A stretch of 64,000 nucleotides of DNA from an uncultured Paraglaciecola sp. (GCF_937123705.1 NZ_CAKZKO010000055.1:62001-126000); one strand, 5' to 3'. Counted from the first letter of the stretch, positions 53,654 to 62,320 are shown. Notes: generated from the letters alone by a model not told the origin. Translations and numbers: made by a program.

Positions 53654-54775
53654 TTATAGCGAAGCAAAACGCTTAGTGTGATTATCTGAGCTGCCAAACA
53701 AAAATTGTATGGTGGTGAGCCGTTTAAATAGGTGCCCCACATCCAATTCATCTGTCATACCTATGCCCCCGTGAATTTGTATGGCTTCGCGGCCTACTAA
53801 ATTCGCGGCTTTACCAATGCGACTTTTCGCTGCCGACAACGCTCTTGCATCAACGCCATCATTATTATCCATTTTTAAGGCGGCCATGAGCAAAATAGAT
53901 TTAGCTTGTTGATGTTCGATAAACATATTCACCATACGGTGTTGCAGCGCTTGGAACGAGCCAATTGCCCGGCCAAACTGTTGCCGAGTTTTGGCATATT
54001 CTACCGTTTGTTGTAAGGCAACTTCCATAGCACCTACCGCTTCGGCGCATACCGCTAACGTGGCTTTGTCGATTATCTTGTTGATTGCAGCTAAGGCATT
54101 ATCTTGCTCACCCAATAATTCTAGCGTGGGAGTATTATCAAACCAAATATCGGCGGCCTGATGGCCATCCACATTGGCATAACCCTTACGTTTAACACTT
54201 GGGTGTTGGGCATCCACTAAAAACAAACTTATGCCATACTCGTCATGTGACTCGCCGCTGGTGCGGGCAGCTACTACTAACATTTCTGCATGATTGCCAT
54301 TTAACACTACCGATTTGTGGCCGTTAATAATAAAGCCTGTATCCGATTGGCTGGCGCGGCAAGTTACATGGTTTAATTGATAACGGCTTTGCGGCTCAGC
54401 GTAGGCGAAGGCCATGTGTAATTCACCGGCCATGATTTGCGACAGGTATTGGTCTTTTTGAGTTTGACTACCACACTCTGCAATGAGTCCACCGGCTAAA
54501 ACGGTTGTGGCAATAAAAGGTTCAACCACCATGCCTTTGCCAAATTCCTCCATAATAAGCATTAGGTCGGCCATAGAACCACCTAAGCCGCCATCTTGCT
54601 CTGAAAAAGGCAGCATTAACCAACCAAGTTCAGCGAATAACGCCCAATTTTTTTGGCTAAATCCACTTTCTGAGTCCAAAATTTTGCGGCGAGATTCAAA
54701 ATCATAATCATTGCGGACAAACCTAGCCACGCTGTCTTGGATCATCTGTTGTTCGCTACTGAGAGAAAAGTCCAT
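53654..54775 (-). CDS. Acyl-CoA dehydrogenase subunit, probably non-catalytic
   Basis: The 373-residue ACAD-fold protein starts MDFSLSSEQQMIQDSVARF, with FAYAEPQSRYQL in the flavin region and IQIHGGIGMTDELDVGHLFKRL near the C-terminus. The C-terminal segment reads FLFGSSDNHTKR, with no YEGT catalytic Glu. It starts one base after the stop of another ACAD (54777-55976), the layout of heteromeric acyl-CoA dehydrogenases known from steroid catabolism. Likely the partner subunit of that gene. Confidence 0.85.
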   Translation of the reverse strand: MDFSLSSEQQMIQDSVARFVRNDYDFESRRKILDSESGFSQKNWALFAELGWLMLPFSEQDGGLGGSMADLMLIMEEFGKGMVVEPFIATTVLAGGLIAECGSQTQKDQYLSQIMAGELHMAFAYAEPQSRYQLNHVTCRASQSDTGFIINGHKSVVLNGNHAEMLVVAARTSGESHDEYGISLFLVDAQHPSVKRKGYANVDGHQAADIWFDNTPTLELLGEQDNALAAINKIIDKATLAVCAEAVGAMEVALQQTVEYAKTRQQFGRAIGSFQALQHRMVNMFIEHQQAKSILLMAALKMDNNDGVDARALSAAKSRIGKAANLVGREAIQIHGGIGMTDELDVGHLFKRLTTIQFLFGSSDNHTKRFASL

Positions 54776-54776
54776 A

Positions 54777-55976
54777 TTAAAGTCCTAAAACAGCTTTGCT
54801 GATGATGTTAGTTTGAATTTCGTTACTGCCACCATAAATCGAGGTTTTACGGTTATTGAAATAACGTAATGCGCTATTAGTGGCGGTATCTTCACCTATA
54901 AACTGCCCATCAAAATCATCTTGAAATTGCTCGGGTACAAATGGCATAGCGTAATACCCAGCTGCTTCCACATATAACTCGTCAATTGCTTGGGTGACTT
55001 GTGTGCCAACTATTTTTAAAATGGAAGATTCTGGCCCCGGCGCTTTGCCTGTGCTGATGGCAGATAAGGTACGTAATTCGGTATATTCTAAAGCCAATAA
55101 ATCGATTTCAACTGTTGCGATTTTTTGGGCAAAAATTATGTCATCGATTAATTTATATTCTCCATTTGGGGAGGTGACTACCAATTCTTTTAATTGGGCT
55201 AAACGGTCTTTAGACATCGCCACTCGCGCGATACCGGTGCGTTCGTGTGTCAACAATACTTTGGCGTAAGTCCAGCCTTTGCCTTCTTCTCCGATCAAGT
55301 TGTTTGCTGGGACGCGCACCTCATCAAAGTGCACTTCATTCACTTCATGTTTGCCATCTATGGTAATAATCGGTGAAACCGTAATTTTGGGATCGTGCAT
55401 ATCAATTAATAAAAAACTGATGGCTTCTTGGTTTTTGGCGCTAGGCTCACCGGTTCTGACTAGGCAAAAAATCCAGTCGGCGTGTTGGCCTAAGGTAGTC
55501 CAAGTTTTGGTGCCGTTAACAATATAGTCATCGCCATCTTTTACTGCTGTGGTTCTAACCGCTGCCAAGTCAGATCCTGCGCCAGTTTCTGAATAACCCT
55601 GACACCACCACACATTGCTGGCCAATATATCCGGCAAAAAGCGCTGTTTTTGTTCGTCACTGCCAAAGGTATAGATAACCGGTGCGACCATTTTTAAACC
55701 AAAGGGGATCACATCTGGTGCGCCTGCTTTGGCGCATTCGTTGGCAAAAATGTATTTTTGCGTAGGTGTCCAGCCTGTGCCGCCGTATTCCACTGGCCAA
55801 TTGGTTGCAGCCCAACCTTGGTCATACAAAATTTTCTGCCATTGGATATGCTGTTGTTTGGATAACGCTAACGCGCGTTTGGTTTTTTGGGCAATATCTT
55901 TTGGTAGTTTTTGCTGCAAAAACTCACGAACTTGCTGTTGAAAGTCTTGTTCTTCGGCAGTGAAATTCAAATTCAT
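54777..55976 (-). CDS. Acyl-CoA dehydrogenase, FadE-like large subunit
   Basis: The 399-residue ACAD has MNLNFTAEEQDFQQQVREFL, WWCQGYSETGAGSDLAAVRT, the LALEYTELRTL helix followed by GKAPGPESSILKI, and GGSNEIQTNIISKAVLGL. The PGPESS motif marks the subgroup that forms heterodimers. The neighbouring smaller ACAD follows by one base. Together they would oxidise a bulky acyl-CoA such as a sterol side chain or branched acid; this is an inference. Confidence 0.9.
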   Translation of the reverse strand: MNLNFTAEEQDFQQQVREFLQQKLPKDIAQKTKRALALSKQQHIQWQKILYDQGWAATNWPVEYGGTGWTPTQKYIFANECAKAGAPDVIPFGLKMVAPVIYTFGSDEQKQRFLPDILASNVWWCQGYSETGAGSDLAAVRTTAVKDGDDYIVNGTKTWTTLGQHADWIFCLVRTGEPSAKNQEAISFLLIDMHDPKITVSPIITIDGKHEVNEVHFDEVRVPANNLIGEEGKGWTYAKVLLTHERTGIARVAMSKDRLAQLKELVVTSPNGEYKLIDDIIFAQKIATVEIDLLALEYTELRTLSAISTGKAPGPESSILKIVGTQVTQAIDELYVEAAGYYAMPFVPEQFQDDFDGQFIGEDTATNSALRYFNNRKTSIYGGSNEIQTNIISKAVLGL

Positions 55977-56017
55977 CTTACAGATCCCCAGTTGTACCTA
56001 TTTTGATTGGTTTAAGG

Positions 56018-57169
56018 TTATTGCATGTCTTTCAGCATATTTTTAGCGATGATCATTTGTTGTATTTGCGTAGTACCTTCGTACAACCTAAATAATCTCA
56101 CATCGCGGTAAAGCCGCTCTACTGCGTATTCTGCGATGTAACCTGCGCCGCCATGGATTTGTACCGCTTTGTCGGCCACGCGGCCAACCATTTCGGTGGC
56201 AAACAACTTACAGCAAGATGCTTCTGTGGTGATTTTTTTGCCCAAGTCTTTTTGCCTCGCTGCATCCAGTACCATACATTTAGCGGCATAAGCTTCGGCT
56301 TTGCTGTCGGCCAACATCACTTGGATCATCTGATGTTCGGCAATGGGCTTGCCAAACTGGGTTCGCTCTGCTGCAAATCGTAATGCATCATCAATAAGCC
56401 GTTCGGCAATACCAACACTTAAGGCTGAAATATGTAGGCGGCCACGGTCTAACACTTTCATAGAGGTCACAAAACCTTTACCCGCGACACCACCAATAAT
56501 GTTTTCTGCTGGCACTCGGCAATTTTCAAAAATCACGTCACAGGTATGTGAGCCTTGCTGGCCCATTTTTTTATCTTTAGGGCCAAGGGTAATGCCTGCG
56601 GTAGTGGCATCAACAATAAAAGCCGAGATGCCCTTTGCGCCTTTAATGTTCGGGTCGGTTCTGGCCATTACTGTAAAAGTGCCGGCTCTGGGAGCATTAG
56701 TGATAAACCGTTTGGTGCCGTTAATAATGTAATTATCACCTTGTTTAACGGCTGTGGTTTTTACGGCAGAGGCATCAGAGCCGACATCCGGCTCGGTTAA
56801 ACAAAATGATCCAATTAATTCACCCGAAGCATATTTCGGCAAATAGGTTTGTTTTTGTTTTTCGGTACCGTCAAACACTATGGCCGCAGAGCCTATGCCA
56901 TTGTTAGTGCCAATCAGTGAGCGAAAAGCTGGAGAAGTACGGCCAAGTTCGATGGCCACAAGTACCTCTTCTTCCATGGTTAAACCTAAACCACCGTATT
57001 CTTCCGGGATTGTCATACCAAACAAACCCATGTCTTTCATTTCTTGAACGATGCCCTCTGGAATGGCATCGTTTTCAGCAACTTCTTGCTCTGCGGGTAC
57101 TAATCGCTGTTTTACAAATTTTGAAATACTGAGTAAAAATAGATCCAACATTTGGTGATCTCGAATCAT
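56018..57169 (-). CDS. Acyl-CoA dehydrogenase, short/medium-chain type
   Basis: The 383-residue ACAD carries CLTEPDVGSDASAVKTTAV, AERTQFGKPIAEHQMIQVML and the C-terminal RLFRLYEGTTQIQQMI, in which YEGT provides the classical catalytic Glu. It is a catalytically complete enzyme. It lies upstream of the heteromeric pair, spaced 42 bases, and could be in one transcript with it. Confidence 0.92.
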   Translation of the reverse strand: MIRDHQMLDLFLLSISKFVKQRLVPAEQEVAENDAIPEGIVQEMKDMGLFGMTIPEEYGGLGLTMEEEVLVAIELGRTSPAFRSLIGTNNGIGSAAIVFDGTEKQKQTYLPKYASGELIGSFCLTEPDVGSDASAVKTTAVKQGDNYIINGTKRFITNAPRAGTFTVMARTDPNIKGAKGISAFIVDATTAGITLGPKDKKMGQQGSHTCDVIFENCRVPAENIIGGVAGKGFVTSMKVLDRGRLHISALSVGIAERLIDDALRFAAERTQFGKPIAEHQMIQVMLADSKAEAYAAKCMVLDAARQKDLGKKITTEASCCKLFATEMVGRVADKAVQIHGGAGYIAEYAVERLYRDVRLFRLYEGTTQIQQMIIAKNMLKDMQ

Positions 57170-57244
57170 TTTTAAGCCTTATAGCAAGTGGATTTTATTG
57201 GGAACAGTGGAACAAATAACCAATAAAGTAGCAAGGGTATTATA

Positions 57245-58510
57245 TTAACCAAATTTTCTTTTCATATTCAGTTTGAAATCATTGGTCATATGCTTCAAAA
57301 ATGCCATAAAAGTGCCCAATTTGGGCTGTGGTGTTAACCCTTTTGATAACCGGATAATTTGCCAATAATAAAATCCAACTTGACCAAAACTATTGATGGC
57401 CTTTATCACGTTTGAGGAGCTGTTATTACCCCAAAATCCGCTACCTAAAACCAACTTATCTTCATAACAATCAAGACTTTGCATGCTTTGTAGTAGCAGT
57501 TTTGTTGAGCAATCCGGTTCGGTACACAAAGGTCTAGCAAGTCCAACTAGGTCGACTTCACCCTTTGCAACAGCTTGTTCCATAACGTCACGACTGCGAA
57601 ACCCTCCGGTGATCATTACTGGAATTTGAGCGGATTTTTTGATCTGTTCGGCATACTCAATAAAATAGGCTTCGCGCTTGCGGGTACTTTCTCTTACGTC
57701 TGTGGGTTCAACACCTATTAAGCTTAATTGCTCGTAAGTGCCACCCGATATTTCTAACAAATCAACGCCATCTTCCCCCAACCAACGGGCCACTGTTATA
57801 CAATCTTCAAGGCTGAAACCTCCCTTTTGAAAATCCGCTGAATTGAGCTTAACGCCTATGGGGAAATCAGCACCCACGGCTTCACGCACGCCTACAATTA
57901 TGCGGCGAATGATACGTGCTCTATTTTCTAGAGAGCCACCCCATTGATCTTGACGTTGATTGATTTTAGGGGACAAAAACTGACTCAGTAAATAACCATG
58001 GGCACAGTGAATTTGCACACCACTAAACCCCGCCTCTTTCACAAGTTGAGCGCTGGTTATAAAACGTGAAATGACCTCTTCTATATCGCTTTGATCCATA
58101 GGCCGAGGCTTGGCAAAATTCCCAAGAATGTCTAACTGTACATCTGACGGAGACAAAGGTGTGGTAGATACCATTCTAGGGCATTGACGACCAGGATGAT
58201 TAAGTTGCACCCACAAATGATTGCCCGCTACGGTGCCTTGTTTGGCCCAATTTCGAAATAACTCTAAGTTATTATTGTCTTCTAATACTACGTTTCCGGC
58301 ACGCTCAAGGTAACGCTTGTCAACCATCACATTACCGGTAATAAGCAATCCCGTTCCACCTTGCGACCAGGTTGTATAAAGTTGCATAAGTGCAGGTGTA
58401 GGCAAGTCAAACTTATCCGCAAGCCCCTCTGTCATGGCACTTTTACCCAGACGATTCGGAAGCACGCTGCCATTTGGCAAAGTAATAGGTGAAGCAAGTG
58501 GACTGGTCAT
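57245..58510 (-). CDS. Old-yellow-enzyme family NADH:flavin oxidoreductase
   Basis: The 421-residue TIM-barrel FMN reductase has PNRLGKSAMTEGLAD near the N-terminus and WVQLNHPGRQCPR. It also has GVQIHCAHGYLLSQFLSPKINQR, with the His-Ala-His substrate pair, and DLLEISGGTYEQ. It is an enoate reductase-like enzyme without the C-terminal iron-sulfur/FAD part of dienoyl-CoA reductase FadH. It opens the leftward acyl-CoA dehydrogenase group, suggesting a role on unsaturated intermediates. Confidence 0.9.
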   Translation of the reverse strand: MTSPLASPITLPNGSVLPNRLGKSAMTEGLADKFDLPTPALMQLYTTWSQGGTGLLITGNVMVDKRYLERAGNVVLEDNNNLELFRNWAKQGTVAGNHLWVQLNHPGRQCPRMVSTTPLSPSDVQLDILGNFAKPRPMDQSDIEEVISRFITSAQLVKEAGFSGVQIHCAHGYLLSQFLSPKINQRQDQWGGSLENRARIIRRIIVGVREAVGADFPIGVKLNSADFQKGGFSLEDCITVARWLGEDGVDLLEISGGTYEQLSLIGVEPTDVRESTRKREAYFIEYAEQIKKSAQIPVMITGGFRSRDVMEQAVAKGEVDLVGLARPLCTEPDCSTKLLLQSMQSLDCYEDKLVLGSGFWGNNSSSNVIKAINSFGQVGFYYWQIIRLSKGLTPQPKLGTFMAFLKHMTNDFKLNMKRKFG

Positions 58511-58718
58511 GTAAGCGTCCTATAAATGTATAAACGATACCTATTGTAAGGCGGGAATAGATACAATAACAATCTCAAATATCATTAACATCAAAGTGAA
58601 AAAGATGATATTTGTTGGCAGGAATTAGTGGAAATTTGTCAACTTAAATCGGACATAATCAATGGTGGAAATTCGTTGCTAGTTGTTAAACCAACTTGGT
58701 GGAGACTTGGGCTGACTT

Positions 58719-58737
58719 GTTAGCTCGGGACTTACCA
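58719..58737 (-). other. Degenerate attC-like remnant after the TIR cassette
   Basis: On the minus strand GAGCTAACAAGTC follows the TIR stop codon by about 13 bases, resembling the TAACAAG start of the two intact sites nearby. I could not find a convincing opposite core, so this site may be degraded. Confidence 0.35.
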
Positions 58738-59712
58738 TTAAAATGGAATGTCGTCGTCAAATTGCGAATAATCTGGTGTTGGCACTACTGGTTTATACGC
58801 CCCAACTCTAGCAATAATATTCTTTAATTTTCCTTGCTCGTATTTAGATAAAGAAGCGCTTTCCAATAGGTTTTTAAGTTGATCATCCGTAGCTACAGAC
58901 CATTCATCAATTAGCTCAACTAGCTGCACTTTTTTACCTGAGTCATGCGTTAGAAGTGCCTTGCCCAGGCTCCGTAAGCACCCATCTCTGTGTTTAGGCT
59001 TTTTGAAAAGTAGCTTTGCAATTTCATTAGCTACCACTTCTGGGATTTTACCTTTTATAGGTATACCTTGATATTTCCCAAAAAATCCAAATGGATCTAA
59101 ACCAGCACGGAGCGGAATAATATCTACTTTTCGCCCAAGTGCATAACCAACTTCCTGGGCACACCAATCTGATTCTTTAAAACCTGGCTCTACAACGGCA
59201 GCGAGAATATCCATCGATGCCAATCCAGCTTCAACTTCATCTCGCCACTCTCTAGACGCTTCAATATCTTCATGAGCAATGAAGGCACAAATCCCCCAGC
59301 TAGACAAAGAAGATTTTAAGGCGGACATTCTCGAACGATTTGATGACAAGTGGCTTACAAATAACTTTATATAACCATCAGTCCAAAAATCTGCGTTCGT
59401 GACTTTTGCTTCAACAAATACTCTTTGATATTTTTCAGGATGCTTTTGTTGATACCACAAATCTATATCAAAATGATCTACTACTTCCAGTATCAAACTT
59501 GAATCTTCACTGAAGATTGAATCTAGAATTTCTGTCACACAGAAGCTGTAATCATCATCACCAAAACTCAACGATCTCAGCAATCTATCATTGCCTGTGA
59601 TTTCCTTTACCTTACCCGTTATTTGGCCAAGCGTCAGCCAATCCCCCTCGTTGAAGGAATCAATAGCGTACTTTGATATTACGGAAACTTTTTTACGTTC
59701 TTCTGAATTCAT
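58738..59712 (-). CDS. TIR-domain protein in an integron cassette
   Basis: The 324-residue protein has an uncharacterised N-terminal region (about 1-112), a TIR domain (about 115-215) and a C-terminal region of about 100 residues. The TIR domain starts KLFVSHLSSNRSRMSALKSSL, continues SREWRDEVEAGLASMDILAAVVE and has Glu187 in WCAQEVGYALGRK, the expected catalytic glutamate of NAD-cleaving TIRs. ALRAGLDPFG follows in the form LRAGLDPFGFFGKYQGI. The ATG at 59712 has no clear Shine-Dalgarno and is close behind an attC site. A defence or NADase effector function is plausible but unproved. Confidence 0.85.
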   Translation of the reverse strand: MNSEERKKVSVISKYAIDSFNEGDWLTLGQITGKVKEITGNDRLLRSLSFGDDDYSFCVTEILDSIFSEDSSLILEVVDHFDIDLWYQQKHPEKYQRVFVEAKVTNADFWTDGYIKLFVSHLSSNRSRMSALKSSLSSWGICAFIAHEDIEASREWRDEVEAGLASMDILAAVVEPGFKESDWCAQEVGYALGRKVDIIPLRAGLDPFGFFGKYQGIPIKGKIPEVVANEIAKLLFKKPKHRDGCLRSLGKALLTHDSGKKVQLVELIDEWSVATDDQLKNLLESASLSKYEQGKLKNIIARVGAYKPVVPTPDYSQFDDDIPF

Positions 59713-59722
59713 AATTAATTAG

Positions 59723-59819
59723 AGCTAACGCCACGTTAAGCGGCAAAAAATTGTTGGCTAAAATTGTGAACGGAGTGAAACAGCCAACTGTTTTTTGTCC
59801 GTTTGAACGCCTTGTTAGA
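59723..59819 (-). other. attC recombination site between TIR and HEPN cassettes
   Basis: On the minus strand the site begins TTCTAACAAGGCGTTC and ends TGGCGTTAGC, with self-complementary arms between (ACGGAC.AAAAAACAGTTGGC and GCCAACAATTTTTTG parts). This is the folded layout of attC sites. The HEPN stop codon TAA lies inside the first core (59815-59817), as in genuine gene cassettes. Confidence 0.8.
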
Positions 59820-60351
59820 ATTTCTTTACCACTACAACTTTTTCAGTTGCTTTAACTAAGCCTTTTAAAAACCTAACAGCCTTATCTAGATCATCTCGCT
59901 TTATAATATGTGCACCACATGGATCTGTATTTGCAATATGTGCGGCTTCACCCCGTTTGGCTATTAGATCATTTAACACTTTTCTAGCCTGCGGTGCTTG
60001 ATAGTTATCCCAAACCCAACCCGATGTTATATCTATTTCAAAGTAACTCTTAAATAGTTGTTTAATACGGTCAGTATTTGGATTGAAAAAGCGTTTTAAA
60101 TCTTCATTTGCTTTTCTCTGGACAAAATTACCAAGAAGGCTTCCATTAACAGAAGCTAACCAAAAGTCGATTTCTTCTCTGAATCGATCTTTAACATAAG
60201 TTTCCCAAGCAGCCATAGCGATTACCATACCGGCTCTCTTTAATGTCTCAGAATTAGGCTTTGATGTGGTGTTATTTTCCTTATCAAATCTGATAAGTAA
60301 TTCTTCAGCATCTTTTATAGAGCACTCAAAAGATTTCCCTGCTTCACTCAT
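59815..60351 (-). CDS. HEPN-domain ribonuclease-like protein in a cassette
   Basis: The 178-residue protein resembles RiboL-PSP-HEPN (MAE_28990/MAE_18760-like) proteins: ETLKRAGMVIAMAAWETYVKDRF, then RKANEDLKRFFNPNT and LIAKRGEAAHIA. R133-GEAA-H138 is an RX4H motif, the catalytic signature of HEPN RNases. No nucleotidyltransferase partner is adjacent. It is predicted to be an RNA-cutting toxin or defence effector. The stop codon lies inside the attC core site. Family assignment is moderate. Confidence 0.75.
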   Translation of the reverse strand: MSEAGKSFECSIKDAEELLIRFDKENNTTSKPNSETLKRAGMVIAMAAWETYVKDRFREEIDFWLASVNGSLLGNFVQRKANEDLKRFFNPNTDRIKQLFKSYFEIDITSGWVWDNYQAPQARKVLNDLIAKRGEAAHIANTDPCGAHIIKRDDLDKAVRFLKGLVKATEKVVVVKKF

Positions 60352-60376
60352 TAATTGATATCCATAGTTGATTGAA

Positions 60377-60446
60377 ATTCTAACGCCAAAAGCAGCGGAC
60401 CGAAAAGCTGTAGGCTTTTTGTGTCCGCTGGCTTGCCTTGTTAGGC
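60377..60446 (-). other. attC recombination site between HEPN and DUF805 cassettes
   Basis: On the minus strand it starts GCCTAACAAGGC (a perfect RYYYAAC core, 60446 to 60440) and ends TTTTGGCGTTAGA. AGCGGAC and GTCCGCT form a stem within. It is about 70 bp. The DUF805 stop codon (60441-60443) lies in the first core. Confidence 0.85.
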
Positions 60447-60809
60447 GGCTAGTTTTGGTGACACGCCATACTGATTTTCTTCTTCCTGACTATCTTGCAC
60501 TAAGTAGAAAAGAATGACGAGCCAACCAATTAGCGGAATTAGAAATAGTAAAAACCACCAAGCGCTCCTTCCAGTATCATGGAGCCTTCTAAAGCCTACA
60601 GCGATTGATGGAATAAATACTGCTAAACCATAGGTGCTACTTAATAGTCCTAAGCCTAGTTCAAGGTTTAGAGTCCCAATAAAAGCATCGATAAATGTTA
60701 AAGCGATACTAAATATCATGTTGAACAAAACGAAAAGCCAGTACTCTTTCCGGCGTGAACGACCACCAAACTGAGCATATTTTTTTAATGCTTCCATATA
60801 CCAATTCAT
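60441..60809 (-). CDS. DUF805 inner-membrane protein in a cassette
   Basis: The 122-residue protein carries MNWYMEALKKYAQFGGRSRRKEYW, the conserved opening of the DUF805 family (E. coli YhaH/YhaI type), three or four hydrophobic helices, and FRRLHDTGRSAWWFLL in the middle. The function of the family is unknown. AAGGA is spaced 9 bases from the ATG at 60809. Its final codon lies in the attC core. DUF805 genes are frequent in Vibrio and Shewanella integrons, by general knowledge. Confidence 0.88.
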   Translation of the reverse strand: MNWYMEALKKYAQFGGRSRRKEYWLFVLFNMIFSIALTFIDAFIGTLNLELGLGLLSSTYGLAVFIPSIAVGFRRLHDTGRSAWWFLLFLIPLIGWLVILFYLVQDSQEEENQYGVSPKLAA

Positions 60810-61342
60810 AATTAGTATTCCTTGTTCCCTTGAGAAAATATAGACGATATCAGGGATTAATATCGCCTAACAGTATATTAGCCGGAAGTCGGGTTAAATA
60901 CATTTGCTGTTTTCATATTTACTTCGACATTCCAGTTGATTTTCTACAGCATTTCATAAACTTAGCATTTTGAAAAGGTCATTTTACATTTGATATTTTC
61001 TGATCAAACCAAGCCTTGTATTTAACCCGACTGTTTAGACTGGATAAATACAAGGTTATCAAATAGACCAATTTAAAAAAAATTACATACGAATATAGCT
61101 CTGTAGAACTGAAGCCAAAATATGCTTGTTATGCCCATTAAAATTAGAATTTTTTAACTAGCCACCCATAACAAATATTCAATAGTAAAAGAAAAATGTT
61201 TTTGTCCTGTATTGGCGAATAATCTAGTTTGAGTTTTAGGCATTGAGATAGAAATTGAACATCTAAGCCGATTTTGGTGAGTTTTGCGTTTTTTGGACGC
61301 AACTATTCTGCTGAGCCTCAAATTTGAATCATTTTGTCGGAA
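60810..61342. other. 533-base gap with inverted repeats, no gene seen
   Basis: The region between the DUF805 cassette and the transposase has no open frame with recognisable coding content. It holds the 146-bp inverted-repeat element (60887-61032), a second short inverted repeat TTGTTATG/CATAACAA (61126-61174), and a small stem TTGCGT/ACGCAA near 61286-61304. It is AT-rich. GCCTAAC at 60865-60871 resembles an attC core but has no partner. Confidence 0.6.
60887..61032. repeat. 146-bp element with 16-bp perfect terminal inverted repeats
   Basis: AGTCGGGTTAAATACA at 60887-60902 is exactly the reverse complement of 61017-61032. The interior is AT-rich and lacks a coding frame. The size and terminal repeats suggest a MITE-like non-autonomous element. 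No target duplication is obvious in the flanks. Confidence 0.6.
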
Positions 61343-62320
61343 CTAAACGCAGCGTAGCAATGTTTTTGCTTTGCTGATGCCTCGAATGCGTTGATGGCCA
61401 GTATGGCGCTTGAATTGGTTCATCATCATTTCGGCACCTGCGGCGTAGCAAAAGTGTTGTTCAAACTCGGTGGTGAGGGTGAGCCATTGTTCGTCTGATA
61501 AACCTAGCCGTTGCAATATCGGGTGATGTTGAGAGTCAATGTGGCCTGCTTTGTCATTTCTGATGACTCTGCCCGTGGTATCCACTAATTCGCAGTAGTC
61601 TTGTAGAGAAAAGGCCATGCCTTTGGGCATGTTTTGCCGAGGGTTTCCGACAAAAGGCATTAATGTGGTGGTTGTATTTTGTTTTATCGAAGCTAAGCGT
61701 GTTTGAATACTAGTGTGCTGTGAGGTCTCTGGTGTGTTGGCCATCTTGGCTCGAATGGGATTCAAATCCACATAGGCCATGCAAGCCAGCACTGCGGCTT
61801 CATCTAATAAAGCTTGAGATTTAAACCGTCCCTCCCAAAACCTGCCGGTGCAGTCATCTTCCTTGTTGGCTTCTCTTGCAATGTATTCATTTAAATCGCG
61901 CATTAGCCAGCTTATGTCGTGTAAACGTTTGCGATATTCGGCAATGGTTTCATCCAATGTCAGTAATTGGCTTTGATTTAATGCTTCCCCCTTAACAAAC
62001 ATTTGGGTCAATAACGTGCCTTTATGTAAACGATGCCAGCGCGTGACCACGTCCATGTCACTCCAAGACTGAGCCTGTTTTACATCCACATAAAGCACTA
62101 CATGCACATGATTACTCATCACCGCATAGGCACAAATATCGATAGAAAACACAGAAGACAAAAACAATAAACGCGCTTCTACCCAGCCGCGACGATGTTC
62201 ATAACTTTGGCCAGTGTAGTTATCCACTCCACACAAAAGCGAACGTCGCACACAGCGCGACACACAATGGTAATAAGGCGTATCTAATAAACTAATTTGA
62301 GACTTACGAGGTTGAGGCAT
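61343..62320 (-). mobile_element. RAYT/Y1 (HUH) transposase gene
   Basis: The 325-residue protein has an N-terminal segment ISLLDTPYYHCVSRCVRRS and the HUH motif MSNHVHVVLYVD (about 69-80). RFWEGRFKSQALLDEAAVLACMAYVDLNPIRAKMA, split after the family-conserved GRF, places it in the REP-associated tyrosine transposase (Y1_Tnp) family that processes single-stranded hairpins. No clear REP pair was found in its flanks. It may be a domesticated or remnant element. It lies between the cassette array and the acyl-CoA synthetase. Confidence 0.85.

Larger units (their letters stand above)
58719..60446 (-). mobile_element. Integrase-less integron cassette array (CALIN-like)
   Basis: Three small leftward genes are each followed on the coding strand by an attC-like or degenerate attC site. 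Two stop codons fall within attC core sites. No integron integrase is visible in the window. The array lies between an OYE gene and a RAYT transposase. Confidence 0.75.

Noticed and set aside
58576..58614. CAAATATCAT / ATGATATTTG inverted repeat upstream of the old-yellow-enzyme gene
   Set aside because: A 10-bp stem in AT-rich DNA with a 19-base loop; it could be an operator, but nothing links it to a regulator, so no function is claimed.
60865..60899. GCCTAAC ... GTTAAAT pair as another attC site upstream of DUF805
   Set aside because: The distance of about 35 bases and lack of internal arms do not fit attC. The GTTAAAT half belongs to the inverted repeat of the 146-bp element.
60887..61032. 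The 16-bp inverted repeat read as a large attC or VCR
   Set aside because: The core order is reversed (GTTAAAT first, ATTTAAC last), whereas attC starts with RYYYAAC and ends with GTTRRRY.
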